Shown piece by piece: positions 9,028-18,773 of a stretch of 46,037 bases of DNA. The stretch is taken from the NCBI RefSeq assembly GCF_000378065.1, contig NZ_KB899167.1, forward strand, positions 1 to 46,037. Reading direction: 5' to 3'. Under the pieces are notes generated by a model. It worked only from the letters and a program-made list of their open reading frames with translations. It ran no database searches and was not told the DNA's origin. The number at the start of each line of letters is the position of its first letter. The stretch's first letter is position 1. The translations under genes were made by a program, and so were the position numbers. This DNA comes from Porphyromonas gulae DSM 15663 (GTDB lineage Bacteria > Bacteroidota > Bacteroidia > Bacteroidales > Porphyromonadaceae).

Positions 9028-10474
9028 GAGAGACCGAGGCAATTATAAGGAACGGATCGATTGGTTTACCATCATTCTGTATCTGCTGCTCGTCGTGGCC
9101 GGTTGGTTTGCCGTCTGCGGAGCCAGCTACGACTTCGACATATCCCATCTTTTCGCCATGGGCGGTCGTCCGATGATGCAGCTCCTATGGATCGGTCTTG
9201 CGGTGGTCATAGGCTTTATGGTTCTGCTCATGGAGACGGATATTTTCGAGTCGCTGGCTCCCGTCTTCTATGCCGCTATGCTGGGGCTTTTAGCTCTGAC
9301 CATACTGATAGCACCGGATATAAAAGGCTCGCATTCGTGGCTGGTGATAGGGCCGTTGCGACTCCAACCGGCCGAATTTGCCAAGGTGACCACAGCCCTC
9401 TTCCTGGCGTGGAAGCTGAATCAGAACGACTTCGTCCTGCGAGGGATGAAAGCCTATGCCTACACTTTTGCCATTATCCTCATCCCCGTACTGCTTATCC
9501 TGATGCAGAACGAAACGGGGTCTGCCCTCGTCTACATAGCTTTTTTCCTTGCCCTCTATCGTGAGGGAATGTCCGGCGTATTCATCGGTATTGCCTTCTG
9601 TGCCGTCCTCTTTTTCGTCACGGCTTTGAAGCTGCAGGGCGATGTGTGGTGGGGACATACGGATGCCGCCGAATGGTCTGTGGTCTCGATGGCTTTTGTG
9701 ATAGGAGTCTTCCTCGTGCGGATCTATACCAAGGAGCGAGGACGCTTCTATGCCGTGGCGGCAGGGCTTACTGCTGCCACCTATGTCGTAGCCATAGTGC
9801 TGTCGTACTTCGTGTCGGTGGATTTTGTCCTCGTGGCATACGGCCTTTTGGCTGCATTGGTCGTATGGGCTTTGGCAATGGCCATCAAGCGGTATGTGCT
9901 GTCGTATGCGCTGATAGCCGTTTTCGCCCTGGGTTCGGTGGGCTACTTCTATTCGGTGGACTATGTGTTCAACAAAGTGATGCAGCCCCACCAGCAGATG
10001 CGTATCAGGGTTGCCTTGGGAATAGAGGACGATTTGCGGGGAGGAGGATACAATGTAGACCAGTCCAAGATCGCCATCGGCTCGGGCGGATTTATGGGCA
10101 AGGGGTTCCTGAAAGGGACGCAGACCAAACTGAAATATGTGCCCGAGCAGGATACCGACTTTATCTTTTGTACCGTGGGCGAGGAGCAGGGCTTCTTAGG
10201 ATCCGTGTTGCTGCTGATCGGCTATGCCACGCTGATCATACGGATCGTTGTACTGGCGGAGCGTCAGACCAAAGTCTTCTCGCGAGTCTATGGCCATAGT
10301 GTGGCGGCCATATTGCTCTTCCACCTCTCTATCAATGTCGGGATGGTGATCGGCCTCGTGCCCGTTATCGGTATTCCCCTTCCCTTTTTCAGCTATGGGG
10401 GGTCTTCTCTTTGGGGCTTTACCCTGCTGATCTTCATCTTTCTCCGGCTCGATGCCGACCGGGACTGCCGGTAG
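9017..10474 (+). CDS. rodA: Rod-shape SEDS glycosyltransferase RodA
   Basis: A 485-residue polytopic membrane protein of the SEDS family. RodA polymerises lipid II together with PBP2. It has about ten or more hydrophobic segments. The typical SEDS patches are LQPAEFAKVTTALFLAW (about 115-131), MQNETGSALVYIAFF (about 160-175) and the C-terminal PLPFFSYGGSSLW. It is longer than E. coli RodA (370 residues). The extra length is a hydrophobic insertion around residues 200-310, which I believe is common in Bacteroidota. It starts inside the end of mrdA and is the last gene of the operon, converging with the minus-strand gene at 10501. Confidence 0.94.
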   Translation: MSFKRDRGNYKERIDWFTIILYLLLVVAGWFAVCGASYDFDISHLFAMGGRPMMQLLWIGLAVVIGFMVLLMETDIFESLAPVFYAAMLGLLALTILIAPDIKGSHSWLVIGPLRLQPAEFAKVTTALFLAWKLNQNDFVLRGMKAYAYTFAIILIPVLLILMQNETGSALVYIAFFLALYREGMSGVFIGIAFCAVLFFVTALKLQGDVWWGHTDAAEWSVVSMAFVIGVFLVRIYTKERGRFYAVAAGLTAATYVVAIVLSYFVSVDFVLVAYGLLAALVVWALAMAIKRYVLSYALIAVFALGSVGYFYSVDYVFNKVMQPHQQMRIRVALGIEDDLRGGGYNVDQSKIAIGSGGFMGKGFLKGTQTKLKYVPEQDTDFIFCTVGEEQGFLGSVLLLIGYATLIIRIVVLAERQTKVFSRVYGHSVAAILLFHLSINVGMVIGLVPVIGIPLPFFSYGGSSLWGFTLLIFIFLRLDADRDCR

Positions 10475-10500
10475 GAGGAGCCTAACCTCTTCGGTCGCCG

Positions 10501-11712
10501 TCAGAGATGCAGGCGCAGCAGAATGACCGAGAGGTTGTGTAATGTCTGCACGGCCGCAAGCAGGAAGACCGCCATATCCATCGGGCGGCAGGCTTTCCGA
10601 GGGATCGACCGGTAAATCCATCCCAACAGCATAGGCCAGAGAAAGACCCAATGTCCTCCGAATATCACCGCTTCGTTCATCCCATATCCTCCGATCACAT
10701 TGACCCCTACATCCACCGATAGATACAGGAGCAGCAGCCAAACGAGCTTTTCCCTCCGCTTCAGCAGGGGGGTGGCGACAACCGTCGTGAGGAAAAGCAG
10801 CGGCACGATATAGGACCAAGGCCGGCGATAGGGTGTAGGGCGCAGGGTGGTCTCTTCGTATCGGCGTGCCGGGGCCAGATCGCTGACCAGGAGCGGATGG
10901 CCGAAGTATTCGGCTACCGATTCATCGGCTCCCTGCCGAAAGTCGAACATGCGGATGGCCAGCGCGCGCGGATCGTTCTCGGGTTGTCCCTGTTGGGCCG
11001 CCCGATAGGTGAAGAGCAGGCCGACCAGCAGGACGCAGAGCGAGAATGCTCCTGCCAAGGCAGCTCCTTTCCTGATTCGCGAGCCTATCGTCCCTTTTTC
11101 CAAAAGGAAAGCCAAGGCCGGTTTGGCCACGTTGGTCAGGGTGATTCCTCCCAGTAGAAAGGCAAACCAACGAATGGTGCCTCCGCCGAAGCTCCCACGC
11201 ATCTTGTACCGAACTGACAGTACGGTGATGGAAAGGGGAAGGAGGAAGAACGAGATCGGATAGCTCTCGATGGTGAATGGCAGGGTAAGGGCTGTGAAGC
11301 TACCGGCCAAGAGGAGGGTGACGAGCAGGCTCCTCGTTCGTCCCTGATCCGCCACACGGCGGAGATAGGCGTAGGTGGCCGTTACGCCTGCTGCCGTGCA
11401 CAACGTCATCAAGGCCAGACAAATGCCGAGGGCGAAGCTCTCTCCTCCGATCGTGACGAATCCGAACCGATTGAGGGCATAGAAGAGGTTCAGGAAGGGA
11501 TGGCTTACGTCGAAGACACCTCCTGCCGTTTCGAAGCGATAGTAGTTGTCATAGCCCAGATAGGCTCCGATGAGTCCGTCGTGCGGCGTCAGCAGTCCGG
11601 TAGATGCTATGTACGTTGTCAGTGCTCCGTAGAGCAGGCTGAGTATGCAGCATAGAATGGCTTCCTCTCGGTACCGACCGAACAATCTTCCGATAGCTCC
11701 CTTTCGTATCAT
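10501..11712 (-). CDS. Polytopic membrane protein of unknown function
   Basis: A 403-residue protein with about nine to ten hydrophobic segments. An early extracytoplasmic loop after the first segment contains a YDNYYRFETAGGVFDVSHPF stretch. This layout recalls GT-C type glycosyltransferases and related Bacteroidota membrane proteins, but I see no diagnostic catalytic motif and assign no function. It is transcribed toward rodA with only 26 bp between the two stop codons. Its promoter must lie in or next to the 23-bp minisatellite at 11763-11969, which ends 51 bp before the start codon. The sequence is rather GC-rich but not unlike the neighbouring shape genes. Confidence 0.8.
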   Translation of the reverse strand: MIRKGAIGRLFGRYREEAILCCILSLLYGALTTYIASTGLLTPHDGLIGAYLGYDNYYRFETAGGVFDVSHPFLNLFYALNRFGFVTIGGESFALGICLALMTLCTAAGVTATYAYLRRVADQGRTRSLLVTLLLAGSFTALTLPFTIESYPISFFLLPLSITVLSVRYKMRGSFGGGTIRWFAFLLGGITLTNVAKPALAFLLEKGTIGSRIRKGAALAGAFSLCVLLVGLLFTYRAAQQGQPENDPRALAIRMFDFRQGADESVAEYFGHPLLVSDLAPARRYEETTLRPTPYRRPWSYIVPLLFLTTVVATPLLKRREKLVWLLLLYLSVDVGVNVIGGYGMNEAVIFGGHWVFLWPMLLGWIYRSIPRKACRPMDMAVFLLAAVQTLHNLSVILLRLHL

Positions 11713-11762
11713 TTCAGGCGTTTCAATACTTTGTGTTGCAAATGTAGATATTATATAATGAT

Positions 11763-11969
11763 AAGAGGATACTATGGTCTCATACGAGAGAATACTATGG
11801 TCTCCTATGAGAGGATACTATGATCTCATATGAGAGGATACTATGGTCTCATACGAGAGGATACTATGGTCTCATATGAGAGGATACTATAGTCTCATGT
11901 GAGAGGATACTATGGTCTCCTATAAGAGGATACTATGGTCTCATATGAGGGGATACTATTCTTTTATGG
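11763..11969. repeat. 23-bp minisatellite, eight units plus a degenerate ninth
   Basis: Eight consecutive 23-bp units run from 11763 to 11946, each close to GAGAGGATACTATGGTCTC followed by ATAT or a variant. A decayed ninth unit ends at 11969. Unit junctions create the 12-bp palindrome TCTCATATGAGA or one-base variants. The array fills the divergent promoter region between the membrane protein at 10501-11712 and the HU-like gene at 12058. The format matches the minisatellite/MITE class described in P. gingivalis as BrickBuilt, as I remember it. I could not define terminal inverted repeats around it. Confidence 0.92.
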
Positions 11970-12057
11970 AAGATCCTATTTATAATGCCTATATTTGGAG
12001 CCTGATGAGCCGGTCGGGAGGCTCTTAGGAAGTTTTCACGGAAGTAAGACAGAACAA

Positions 12058-12516
12058 ATGATACAGTACACAGTGAAGGAACGCCGAATGAAAGTCGGCA
12101 AGCATGCAGGCAAAACGATGTATTATGCCGAAGCTCAGAAATCGAAGGTAATCGACTTTGAAGAGGTAATTCGGGACGTTGCCGAGATGAGTTCGCTCAC
12201 GACCGGCGATGTGCGCAATGCCGTGGACCGACTGGCCTATTACCTCAGGCGCGAGTTGGCCGAAGGCAATACCGTCAGGCTCGGACAGATCGGGACGTTT
12301 CGGCTTTATGCCCCCGGGCGGTTTATGGAGCATCCCGAGGATGTCAATGCCACGACGATCAAGGGTGCGAAGATCCAGTTCATACAGAACAGGCATCTGC
12401 GCGAAGCTTCCTCTTCGATCAGGATAGCAGTGGACAATCCCTATCTGACCAAGAAGAAAGATCTCACCACCGGCGGTACGGAGTCCGCCGAGGGCGATGC
12501 TTCCGCAGGCTTGTAG
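12058..12516 (+). CDS. HU-related histone-like DNA-binding protein
   Basis: A 152-residue member of the extended HU-like family found in Bacteroidota (HU_rel type). HU proteins bend and wrap DNA as dimers. The HU fold is visible in VIRDVAEMSSLTTGDVRNAVDRLAYYLRRELAEGNTVRLGQIGTFRLY (about 39-86). The beta-arm follows, and then a polar, Ser/Thr/Lys-rich C-terminal tail that ordinary 90-residue HU lacks. I chose the ATG at 12058 because MIQYTVKERR is the usual N-terminus; a TTG at 11995 would add 21 unlikely residues. It begins 88 bp after a tandem repeat array and heads a plus-strand run leading to gyrA. Confidence 0.88.
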   Translation: MIQYTVKERRMKVGKHAGKTMYYAEAQKSKVIDFEEVIRDVAEMSSLTTGDVRNAVDRLAYYLRRELAEGNTVRLGQIGTFRLYAPGRFMEHPEDVNATTIKGAKIQFIQNRHLREASSSIRIAVDNPYLTKKKDLTTGGTESAEGDASAGL

Positions 12517-12580
12517 TCCTTGGGGCCGATTCGGGTGCTATTTGGTGCTTTTTGTGTGCCCGATTATCTTTGCAAGCATA

Positions 12581-13291
12581 ATGAAGAAGGAATTTATCAG
12601 TCGGACAGCCAAGTCGCTGAGTCTGGCTCTCGCCATTTTTTCGGGATGCATATTCGGTAGTGTGCTGCCTGCAAGGTCGCAGGAGATAGTGGCGAGCGAA
12701 CTGGAGCGTTGCTTCTTGGCCATGCCCGAATCCGTCCTGCCGATCGTAACCATGGAGGAGCGGAACGATTTGTGCCGGAGGGCAGGCCATCTCACCGGCT
12801 TTACCCATACGGCATCTCTGGAGTCTTCTCTGGGAGGTACCGTTACGTTCTTCCTCAATCGGAACTTTATCAGGATTCAGACCAGTACCGTCGGAGAAGT
12901 ATTTATGCGCGTCCTACCCTTTTCGGACAGCAGCTCCGTCATCTGCGTGGTCACCACGGTCTCGCGTCCCGTGGCGGATAGCCGGATCGATTTCTACACC
13001 ACCGAATGGAAGCCGCTCGAGGCCGACCGCTTCTGGCAGCAACCTCGGATAGACGACTTTTTCCTCCCCGATACGGACAGGCAGTCGTATGCCTATCAGG
13101 CCATACATGCAAGTCTCAGTCCGTCCTACATGCAGGTGTCGCTCTCGGAAGAGTCGGACACCCTGTCGGTCCGTCAGACCGTGACAGAGACCTTGGCAGA
13201 GGAGGAGAAACCGCTTGCGGCAATTTTTCTTTCACCCGAACCGTTAGTCTACCATTGGCAGTCCGGACGATTCGTTCGGCAGGTTCGATAA
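12581..13291 (+). CDS. Exported protein, DUF3256-like
   Basis: A 236-residue protein with an N-terminal signal peptide (KSLSLALAIFSGCIFGSVLPARSQ, cleavage likely after ARS/Q), so it is probably periplasmic. The remaining sequence resembles the Bacteroidota DUF3256 family: an early CFLAMPESVLPIVTMEERNDLC segment, then beta-rich repeats rich in Ser, Thr and Arg. No catalytic motif is evident. The start is the ATG at 12581, just ahead of the basic MKKEF and hydrophobic core; the longer frame from 12497 would overlap the HU gene and bury the signal peptide. It sits between the HU-like gene and the coiled-coil protein. Function unknown. Confidence 0.78.
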   Translation: MKKEFISRTAKSLSLALAIFSGCIFGSVLPARSQEIVASELERCFLAMPESVLPIVTMEERNDLCRRAGHLTGFTHTASLESSLGGTVTFFLNRNFIRIQTSTVGEVFMRVLPFSDSSSVICVVTTVSRPVADSRIDFYTTEWKPLEADRFWQQPRIDDFFLPDTDRQSYAYQAIHASLSPSYMQVSLSEESDTLSVRQTVTETLAEEEKPLAAIFLSPEPLVYHWQSGRFVRQVR

Positions 13292-13327
13292 AGCAATACA
13301 TATTATTAAGGTAATAGCAAGGAAACG

Positions 13328-14254
13328 ATGGAAGTATCGAAGAAGAGGCTCGTCCTGATGGGGGCTGCCGTACTCGTTCTTATTGTATCCATGGGGTTTT
13401 TCTTCAACTGGCGTGTGGCTCGCGAACGTGCTGCCCTGGAACAGGATCGTGAGAACTTTGCCAAGCTCGAAAAGGAGGCCATGCAGGACGAACTGGATCG
13501 TATATCCGAGGACTATACGCAGCAGTACAATAAGCTCTCCGGCTCTGCGGGAGAAATGAATATCCAATTGGCCAACGATTCCCTTCTGGCGCAGCTCTCC
13601 GCCGAGCGTGCCCGCGTCAATCGTTTGCAGGACGAATTGAAAACCGTCAAGACGACCAATGCACGCCGCATAAACGAGCTGAGAGGAGAGGTCAAGACCC
13701 TTCGTGCCATACTGAAGTCGTATGTCGTGCAGATCGACTCCCTCAATGCAGCCAATGCCCGCCTCCGAACGGAGAATCAGGAGGTGAAGCGCAACCTCTC
13801 CGAGGCCGTGGGCGAGGCCAGTCGTCTGAAAGTGGAGAAAGCCGAGCTGACCGGGAAGGTGGAGCTGGCATCGAAACTGGAGGCTACCGGCATATCGGTG
13901 GCTCTGCTCGACAAGAAAGGCCGTTCGACCAAGAAGGTGACGAAGATCAAGAACATTCAGATGAGCTTCATCATTCCCAAGAACATTACGGCTCCCGTCG
14001 GAGAGAAAGCCATCTACGCCCGTATCCTCACACCCAGTGACGACGTGCTCCAAAAATCCTCTGCCGACGTTTTCGCCTTCGAGGGCAAGCAGATCAGCTA
14101 CTCCTGTCGCAAACAAATAGAATACACCGGAGAGCAGACCGATGTGATCCTCTACTGGAATGTGGGAGAAACCCTGATGCCCGGAGCTTATCGGGTCGAT
14201 TTCTTTGCCGATGGGCATCTGATCGGACGCAAAGGCTTCAGCTTGGGCGAGTAA
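13328..14254 (+). CDS. Membrane-anchored coiled-coil protein, function unknown
   Basis: A 308-residue protein with a short basic N-terminus, one membrane segment (about 8-26, LVLMGAAVLVLIVSMGFFF) and a long charged coiled coil from about 30 to 185. A compact beta-rich C-terminal domain (about 190-308) follows and ends YRVDFFADGHLIGRKGFSLGE. Topology suggests the coiled coil and C-terminal domain are periplasmic. I do not recognise a named family with certainty. It lies 36 bp after the DUF3256-like gene, so the two may be cotranscribed. The 184-bp gap to gyrA shows no clear TAnnTTTG promoter. Confidence 0.8.
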   Translation: MEVSKKRLVLMGAAVLVLIVSMGFFFNWRVARERAALEQDRENFAKLEKEAMQDELDRISEDYTQQYNKLSGSAGEMNIQLANDSLLAQLSAERARVNRLQDELKTVKTTNARRINELRGEVKTLRAILKSYVVQIDSLNAANARLRTENQEVKRNLSEAVGEASRLKVEKAELTGKVELASKLEATGISVALLDKKGRSTKKVTKIKNIQMSFIIPKNITAPVGEKAIYARILTPSDDVLQKSSADVFAFEGKQISYSCRKQIEYTGEQTDVILYWNVGETLMPGAYRVDFFADGHLIGRKGFSLGE

Positions 14255-14438
14255 GTTTTTTGATTGCGAACGTATTCCCTTTGCCCGAAAATAGTAATTT
14301 AGTGCCTTGTTTGGACGGGACTTGTATCCCATTTGCCAACGGGAAACAATTAGGAAACAGGAATAATATAATGGTGGAAATATCCGCCTTCGGTTAATTG
14401 ACCGGCCCGGCACTTTCACCATAGCATAATATAAGAAA

Positions 14439-17018
14439 ATGACTGATCGAGAAGACAGAATTATTAACATCAGCATCGAGGAGGAAATGAAGACCGCCTA
14501 CATCGACTATTCGATGTCGGTGATCGTCTCCAGAGCTTTGCCTGATGTCCGCGACGGATTCAAGCCCGTTCATCGCCGTGTGCTATATGCCATGAACGAG
14601 ACGGGCAATGTGTACACCAATCCCACTCGCAAATGCGCCAATGCCGTCGGCGAAGTGCTGGGACACTATCACCCGCATGGCGACTCTTCCGTTTATATGG
14701 CCTTGGTGCGTATGGCACAGCCGTGGAGCCTGCGCTATCCGTTGGTGGACGGTCAGGGCAACTTCGGTTCGGTGGATGGCGATTCGCCTGCTGCCATGCG
14801 TTATACCGAGTCGCGCCTCAGCCGGATTGCCGGTGAGATGCTTCAGGACATAGATAAGGAAACGGTAGACTTCCAGAACAATTTCGATGATACACGTCAG
14901 GAGCCTACGGTTTTGCCCACACGCATCCCCAATCTCCTCATCAACGGGGCTTCCGGTATTGCTGTCGGTATGGCTACCAACATGCCTCCCCACAATTTGT
15001 CCGAAGCCATTGACGGATGTGTGGCGTATATAGAAGCGGATGGCGACATAGACGTGGAGGGCTTGATGCAGTATGTCAAGGCTCCGGATTTCCCCACAGG
15101 AGGGTTCATATACGGTTATTCCGGAGTGAAGGAAGCCTTCGAGACGGGACGAGGCCGAGTCGTTATCAGAAGTCGTGCCGAGATCGAGCAGCACAATAAC
15201 CATGAGCGGATCATCATCACGGAGATTCCCTATCTGGTCAATAAGGCCGAGCTTGTCTCCAACATTGCACAGCTGATCAACGAGAAGCGTCTGGATGGTA
15301 TTTCCAATATATCGGACGAGTCGAACCGTAAGGGAATGCGGATCGTCGTAGAGATCAAGCGCGATGCCAATGCTTCGGTCGTGCTCAACAAACTCTACAA
15401 GATGACGGCCTTGCAAAGCTCTTTCAGCGTAAACAATATCGCATTGGTCAAGGGACGTCCCCGCCTCCTCAATCTGAAAGATCTCATTGGAGAGTTCGTG
15501 GATCATCGTCAGGAGGTAGTGACGCGCCGTTGTCGTTTCGAATTGCGTAAGGCACGGGAGCGTGCTCATATCCTCGAAGGCTTGCTTATAGCCGTAGACA
15601 ATATCGACGAAGTTATCTCTATCATCCGCTCCTCCAAAGATGCTGCAGAGGCAATGAGCCGTTTGATAGAGCGTTTCAACTTGTCGGATATTCAGGCACG
15701 TTCCATCGTCGATATGCGCCTGCGTGCCCTGACAGGACTGGAGCGCGACAAGCTGCGTGCAGAGTTCGAAGAGATCATGGCCTCCATCAATCATTTGGAG
15801 GCTCTTTTGGCTGATAGAGCATTGCTGATGGAGCTGGTCAAAAGCGAACTGTTGGAGATAAAAGAGAAATATGGTGATACTCGCAAGAGCGAGATCATAT
15901 ATGCTTCGGAAGAATTCAACCCCGAAGATTTCTATGCCGACGATGATATGATCATCACCCTTTCGCACATGGGCTACATCAAGCGTACCCCTCTGAGCGA
16001 ATTCAGAACGCAAGCTCGTGGCGGAGTCGGAGCCAAGGGATCGGATACTCGCGAAGAGGATTTCGTGGAGTATATCTACTCGGCCTCCATGCACGCCACC
16101 ATTATGCTGTTCACGGCCAAAGGGCGCTGCTATTGGCTGAAGGTGTATGAGATCCCCGAGGGTGCCAAGAATGCCAAAGGACGAGCTATTCAGAATCTCC
16201 TTAATATCGATCCCGACGATAAGGTCAATGCCTTTATCCGTATCAAGAACCTGACGACGGACAAGGAGTTTGTCAATAGTCACTATCTCCTCTTCTGTAC
16301 CAAGAAAGGAATCATCAAAAAGACATTGCTCGAAGCCTTCTCCCGTCCACGTGCCAATGGCGTGATCGCTATCGACCTGCGAGACAACGACGGCTTGGTA
16401 AGTGTCCGATTGACCAATGGTAAATGCGATATGGTTATTGCCAATCGCGGTGGACGTGCCATTCGTTTCCATGAATCCGTGGTTCGTCCCTCGGGTCGTA
16501 CAGCCATGGGAGTGAAGGGAATGACGCTCGACGATGACGGTCAGGACGAAGTGGTAGGAATGATCTCTATCAAGCATCCGGAAGAAGAAACCATCTTGGT
16601 AGTAAGCGAGAAGGGATACGGCAAGCGTTCGAATATAGACGACTACCGTATTACCAATCGCGGTGGTAAAGGGGTGAAGACACTGAATATCACCGAAAAG
16701 ACCGGAAAGTTGGTCGATATTCGTGCCGTTACCGATGCCAACGATCTTATGATCATCAATAAGAGCGGTGTCGCCATTCGGGTAAAAGTGGCCGATCTGA
16801 GTATTATCGGCCGAGCTACACAAGGTGTCAAGCTCATCGATCTGTCCAAGCGTGGAGACGAGATCGCTTCCGTTTGCAGTGTAGTCTCCGAGGAAGAAGA
16901 GAACAAGGCGGAAGAGCATGCCGACCATACTCACGAAGTTTTGCCGCAAGACGACTCTTCCGCATCTGTAGAAAATGGTGATGTCAGTGATATGACTGAT
17001 ACTAACGAACCAGAATAA
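14439..17018 (+). CDS. gyrA: DNA gyrase subunit A
   Basis: An 859-residue type IIA topoisomerase subunit that cuts and rejoins DNA. The active-site Tyr122 is in AMRYTE, at the same number as E. coli. The quinolone-contact region reads GDSSVYM, so Ser83 is present but the position of E. coli Asp87 is Met. The C-terminal wrapping domain begins near 500 with a degenerate GyrA box, QARGGVG (525-531; E. coli QRRGGKG), and repeats NRGG motifs at later blades. The last 40 residues are acidic. The box-like motif favours GyrA over ParC. A TPR-protein gene follows after 33 bp and is probably cotranscribed. Confidence 0.95.
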   Translation: MTDREDRIINISIEEEMKTAYIDYSMSVIVSRALPDVRDGFKPVHRRVLYAMNETGNVYTNPTRKCANAVGEVLGHYHPHGDSSVYMALVRMAQPWSLRYPLVDGQGNFGSVDGDSPAAMRYTESRLSRIAGEMLQDIDKETVDFQNNFDDTRQEPTVLPTRIPNLLINGASGIAVGMATNMPPHNLSEAIDGCVAYIEADGDIDVEGLMQYVKAPDFPTGGFIYGYSGVKEAFETGRGRVVIRSRAEIEQHNNHERIIITEIPYLVNKAELVSNIAQLINEKRLDGISNISDESNRKGMRIVVEIKRDANASVVLNKLYKMTALQSSFSVNNIALVKGRPRLLNLKDLIGEFVDHRQEVVTRRCRFELRKARERAHILEGLLIAVDNIDEVISIIRSSKDAAEAMSRLIERFNLSDIQARSIVDMRLRALTGLERDKLRAEFEEIMASINHLEALLADRALLMELVKSELLEIKEKYGDTRKSEIIYASEEFNPEDFYADDDMIITLSHMGYIKRTPLSEFRTQARGGVGAKGSDTREEDFVEYIYSASMHATIMLFTAKGRCYWLKVYEIPEGAKNAKGRAIQNLLNIDPDDKVNAFIRIKNLTTDKEFVNSHYLLFCTKKGIIKKTLLEAFSRPRANGVIAIDLRDNDGLVSVRLTNGKCDMVIANRGGRAIRFHESVVRPSGRTAMGVKGMTLDDDGQDEVVGMISIKHPEEETILVVSEKGYGKRSNIDDYRITNRGGKGVKTLNITEKTGKLVDIRAVTDANDLMIINKSGVAIRVKVADLSIIGRATQGVKLIDLSKRGDEIASVCSVVSEEEENKAEEHADHTHEVLPQDDSSASVENGDVSDMTDTNEPE

Positions 17019-17051
17019 TTTTAGACGTTTAACTATTAACGCACAATCAGT

Positions 17052-18254
17052 ATGAACAAGAAAAGTTTATTGGCAGCTGTCCTGTTTGCAGCAGTTATGC
17101 CGGTTTCCTTTGCCCAGAAAGCCAATGTGAAAGGAGCAGAAAGCCTTTCCGGTGGTTCCAAACCGAACTTTGCCGAAGCTCGTACGCTGATCGGTGAAGC
17201 TATGAAGAACCCCGAAACGATGAACGATGCCAAGACTTGGTTTGTGGCCGGTCAGGTGGAAGAGAGACTCTTTACATCAGAGAATCTCAAGCAAACTGTG
17301 AATCAGGAGCCGGATCGTGCTGCAATGAACGATGCTTTGCTGCGCGTTTTGCCGTTTTACTTGAAAGCCGATCAGCTGGACAATACACCGGACGAAAAAG
17401 GTAAGGTAAAGCCCAAGTTCACCAAGAAGATCATGGAATCTCTCAAAGGGAATCATCTCTACTATATCAATGCCGGTGGTTATTACATGGAGAAGAAAGA
17501 CTTTAAGAAAGCTCTTGAAGCTTTCGATCAGTTCATGCAAATCAAGGAACTGCCCATGTTTGCCGCTGTTCCTGAAATCTCTGCACAGGATTCCAACTCT
17601 ATGATGGTAGGATTCTTTTCGGCTATCTGTGCCTATCAGGCCAACGACTTGGACAAAACGCTCGAAATCTGCAATAAGATCAAGGATGTTCCCTATCGTC
17701 AGAATGATGTATACCAGCTGATCGCCACAGTATATCAGGACAAAAAAGATACAGAGGGTTATATCCGCATGCTCGAAGAAGGTGTACAGAAGTTCCCGAA
17801 GGAAGCGTATTATCTGCTTAACCTCATCAACAAATACATCGAAACGGGTCGTACGGCAGAGGCTATTTCTTCATTGGAAAGAGCTATCGCAGATGATCCT
17901 CAGAACGTACAGCTTTATGACGTGATGGCCAAGTTGTATGAGAATACGCAAGACTATGACAAAGCCGAGGAGTGGCTGAAGAAAGGTTTGGCTCTCGATC
18001 CGAACAATGCTTCCGTATGCTACGATTTGGGTCGCGTGTATTACAATCGAGCTGCCGATTTGAAGGGTGCCGATCAGGTAAATGCCGAGACAGAAGCCAA
18101 GGCCAAGGAATATCTACAGAAGGCCTTACCTCTACTGGAAAAGGCTTATTCGATCAATCCGGACGAATCATGGTATGTACTGCGTAATGTGTACTACAAC
18201 TTGAAGATGAACGATAAGTACAAAGAGCTGACAGAGCGTCACGAAGGAAAATAA
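17052..18254 (+). CDS. Secreted TPR-repeat protein
   Basis: A 400-residue protein with a clear signal peptide (MNKKSLLAAVLFAAVMPVSFAQ, cleaved before or near Gln22) and several tetratricopeptide repeats. One is around 135-165 (YYMEKKDFKKALEAFDQF). A run follows from about 255 to 370 (TGRTAEAISSLERAIADDP, QDYDKAEEWLKKGLALDP, YLQKALPLLEKAYSINP). There is no lipobox cysteine, so it is probably periplasmic or outer-membrane associated and acts through protein binding. It follows gyrA closely and is closed by a strong terminator. The specific partner is unknown. Confidence 0.88.
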   Translation: MNKKSLLAAVLFAAVMPVSFAQKANVKGAESLSGGSKPNFAEARTLIGEAMKNPETMNDAKTWFVAGQVEERLFTSENLKQTVNQEPDRAAMNDALLRVLPFYLKADQLDNTPDEKGKVKPKFTKKIMESLKGNHLYYINAGGYYMEKKDFKKALEAFDQFMQIKELPMFAAVPEISAQDSNSMMVGFFSAICAYQANDLDKTLEICNKIKDVPYRQNDVYQLIATVYQDKKDTEGYIRMLEEGVQKFPKEAYYLLNLINKYIETGRTAEAISSLERAIADDPQNVQLYDVMAKLYENTQDYDKAEEWLKKGLALDPNNASVCYDLGRVYYNRAADLKGADQVNAETEAKAKEYLQKALPLLEKAYSINPDESWYVLRNVYYNLKMNDKYKELTERHEGK

Positions 18255-18279
18255 TTCTCCTTTCAAACTTCAAACTCAT

Positions 18280-18316
18280 AAAAAAGCCGTGTCACACCTG
18301 AGGACACGGCTTTTTT
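18280..18316. terminator. Bidirectional terminator between convergent genes
   Basis: A 14-bp perfect stem pairs AAAAAAGCCGTGTC (18280-18293) with GACACGGCTTTTTT (18303-18316). The A-rich and T-rich arms allow termination on both strands. It serves the TPR gene on the plus strand and the small membrane-protein operon on the minus strand. Confidence 0.92.
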
Positions 18317-18344
18317 ATATCCTTTCAGAGGAAGAAGGGGGAAG

Positions 18345-18770
18345 TTACTTGCTTCCGTTAGCAGCAATGGCCGTATTGAGAGCGGAGCAAAAAGCATCAG
18401 CCTCTTGGAATGCAATGAATGAAACCCCTGTATTAGTCTTGAGCTCTACATTGTACTTACTGTTTCGGCCGAGTTCGGCACTCAAGTAATCCGATAGAGG
18501 ACGCCCTTTTGTCGTGTAGAATCCGTATGCAATCACCTTGCGCAGGGTTTTCGTCTCTTCATCGATAAGGTAGGCTTCCGGCTGCAACCCCATAAAGATC
18601 GAGTATAATAAGAAGTATGTACCTAAGTAATAAATAGACAAGTTGGCAAGAGAGAAAATCCACAGGATAAGTGTAATGACCGTTACAACGATGTAAAATA
18701 TCGAGATCCAAAATCTGGCTCCTCGCTTTTCAGAGAACCCTCGCACGTAGAATTTTTTCCGGTTTGTCAT
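18345..18770 (-). CDS. Small membrane protein, second of a paralogous pair
   Basis: A 141-residue protein with two membrane segments (about 20-40 and 46-64) followed by a soluble domain: LIDEETKTLRKVIAYGFYTTKGRPLSDYLSAEL, then FIAFQEADAFCSALNTAIA. It is clearly related to the upstream neighbour at 18774-19193, with aligned (V/L)IDEE, LR, (G/T)KGRPL/GGKPL and AFC blocks. The pair looks like a tandem duplication. I do not recognise the family, and the soluble part may be a small beta-rich domain. It is last in the minus-strand unit that starts with the BioF-type gene, three bases after its neighbour's stop. Confidence 0.75.
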   Translation of the reverse strand: MTNRKKFYVRGFSEKRGARFWISIFYIVVTVITLILWIFSLANLSIYYLGTYFLLYSIFMGLQPEAYLIDEETKTLRKVIAYGFYTTKGRPLSDYLSAELGRNSKYNVELKTNTGVSFIAFQEADAFCSALNTAIAANGSK

Positions 18771-18773
18771 TTT

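Noticed and set aside
863-11969. CRISPR array as an explanation for the 22- and 23-bp repeats
   Set aside because: Units follow one another without unique spacers, and no cas genes are present in the window.
14583-16949. 788-codon open frame antisense to gyrA
   Set aside because: It lies wholly opposite a certain gene. Long antisense frames arise when the sense gene avoids TTA, CTA and TCA codons. The translation shows no family features.
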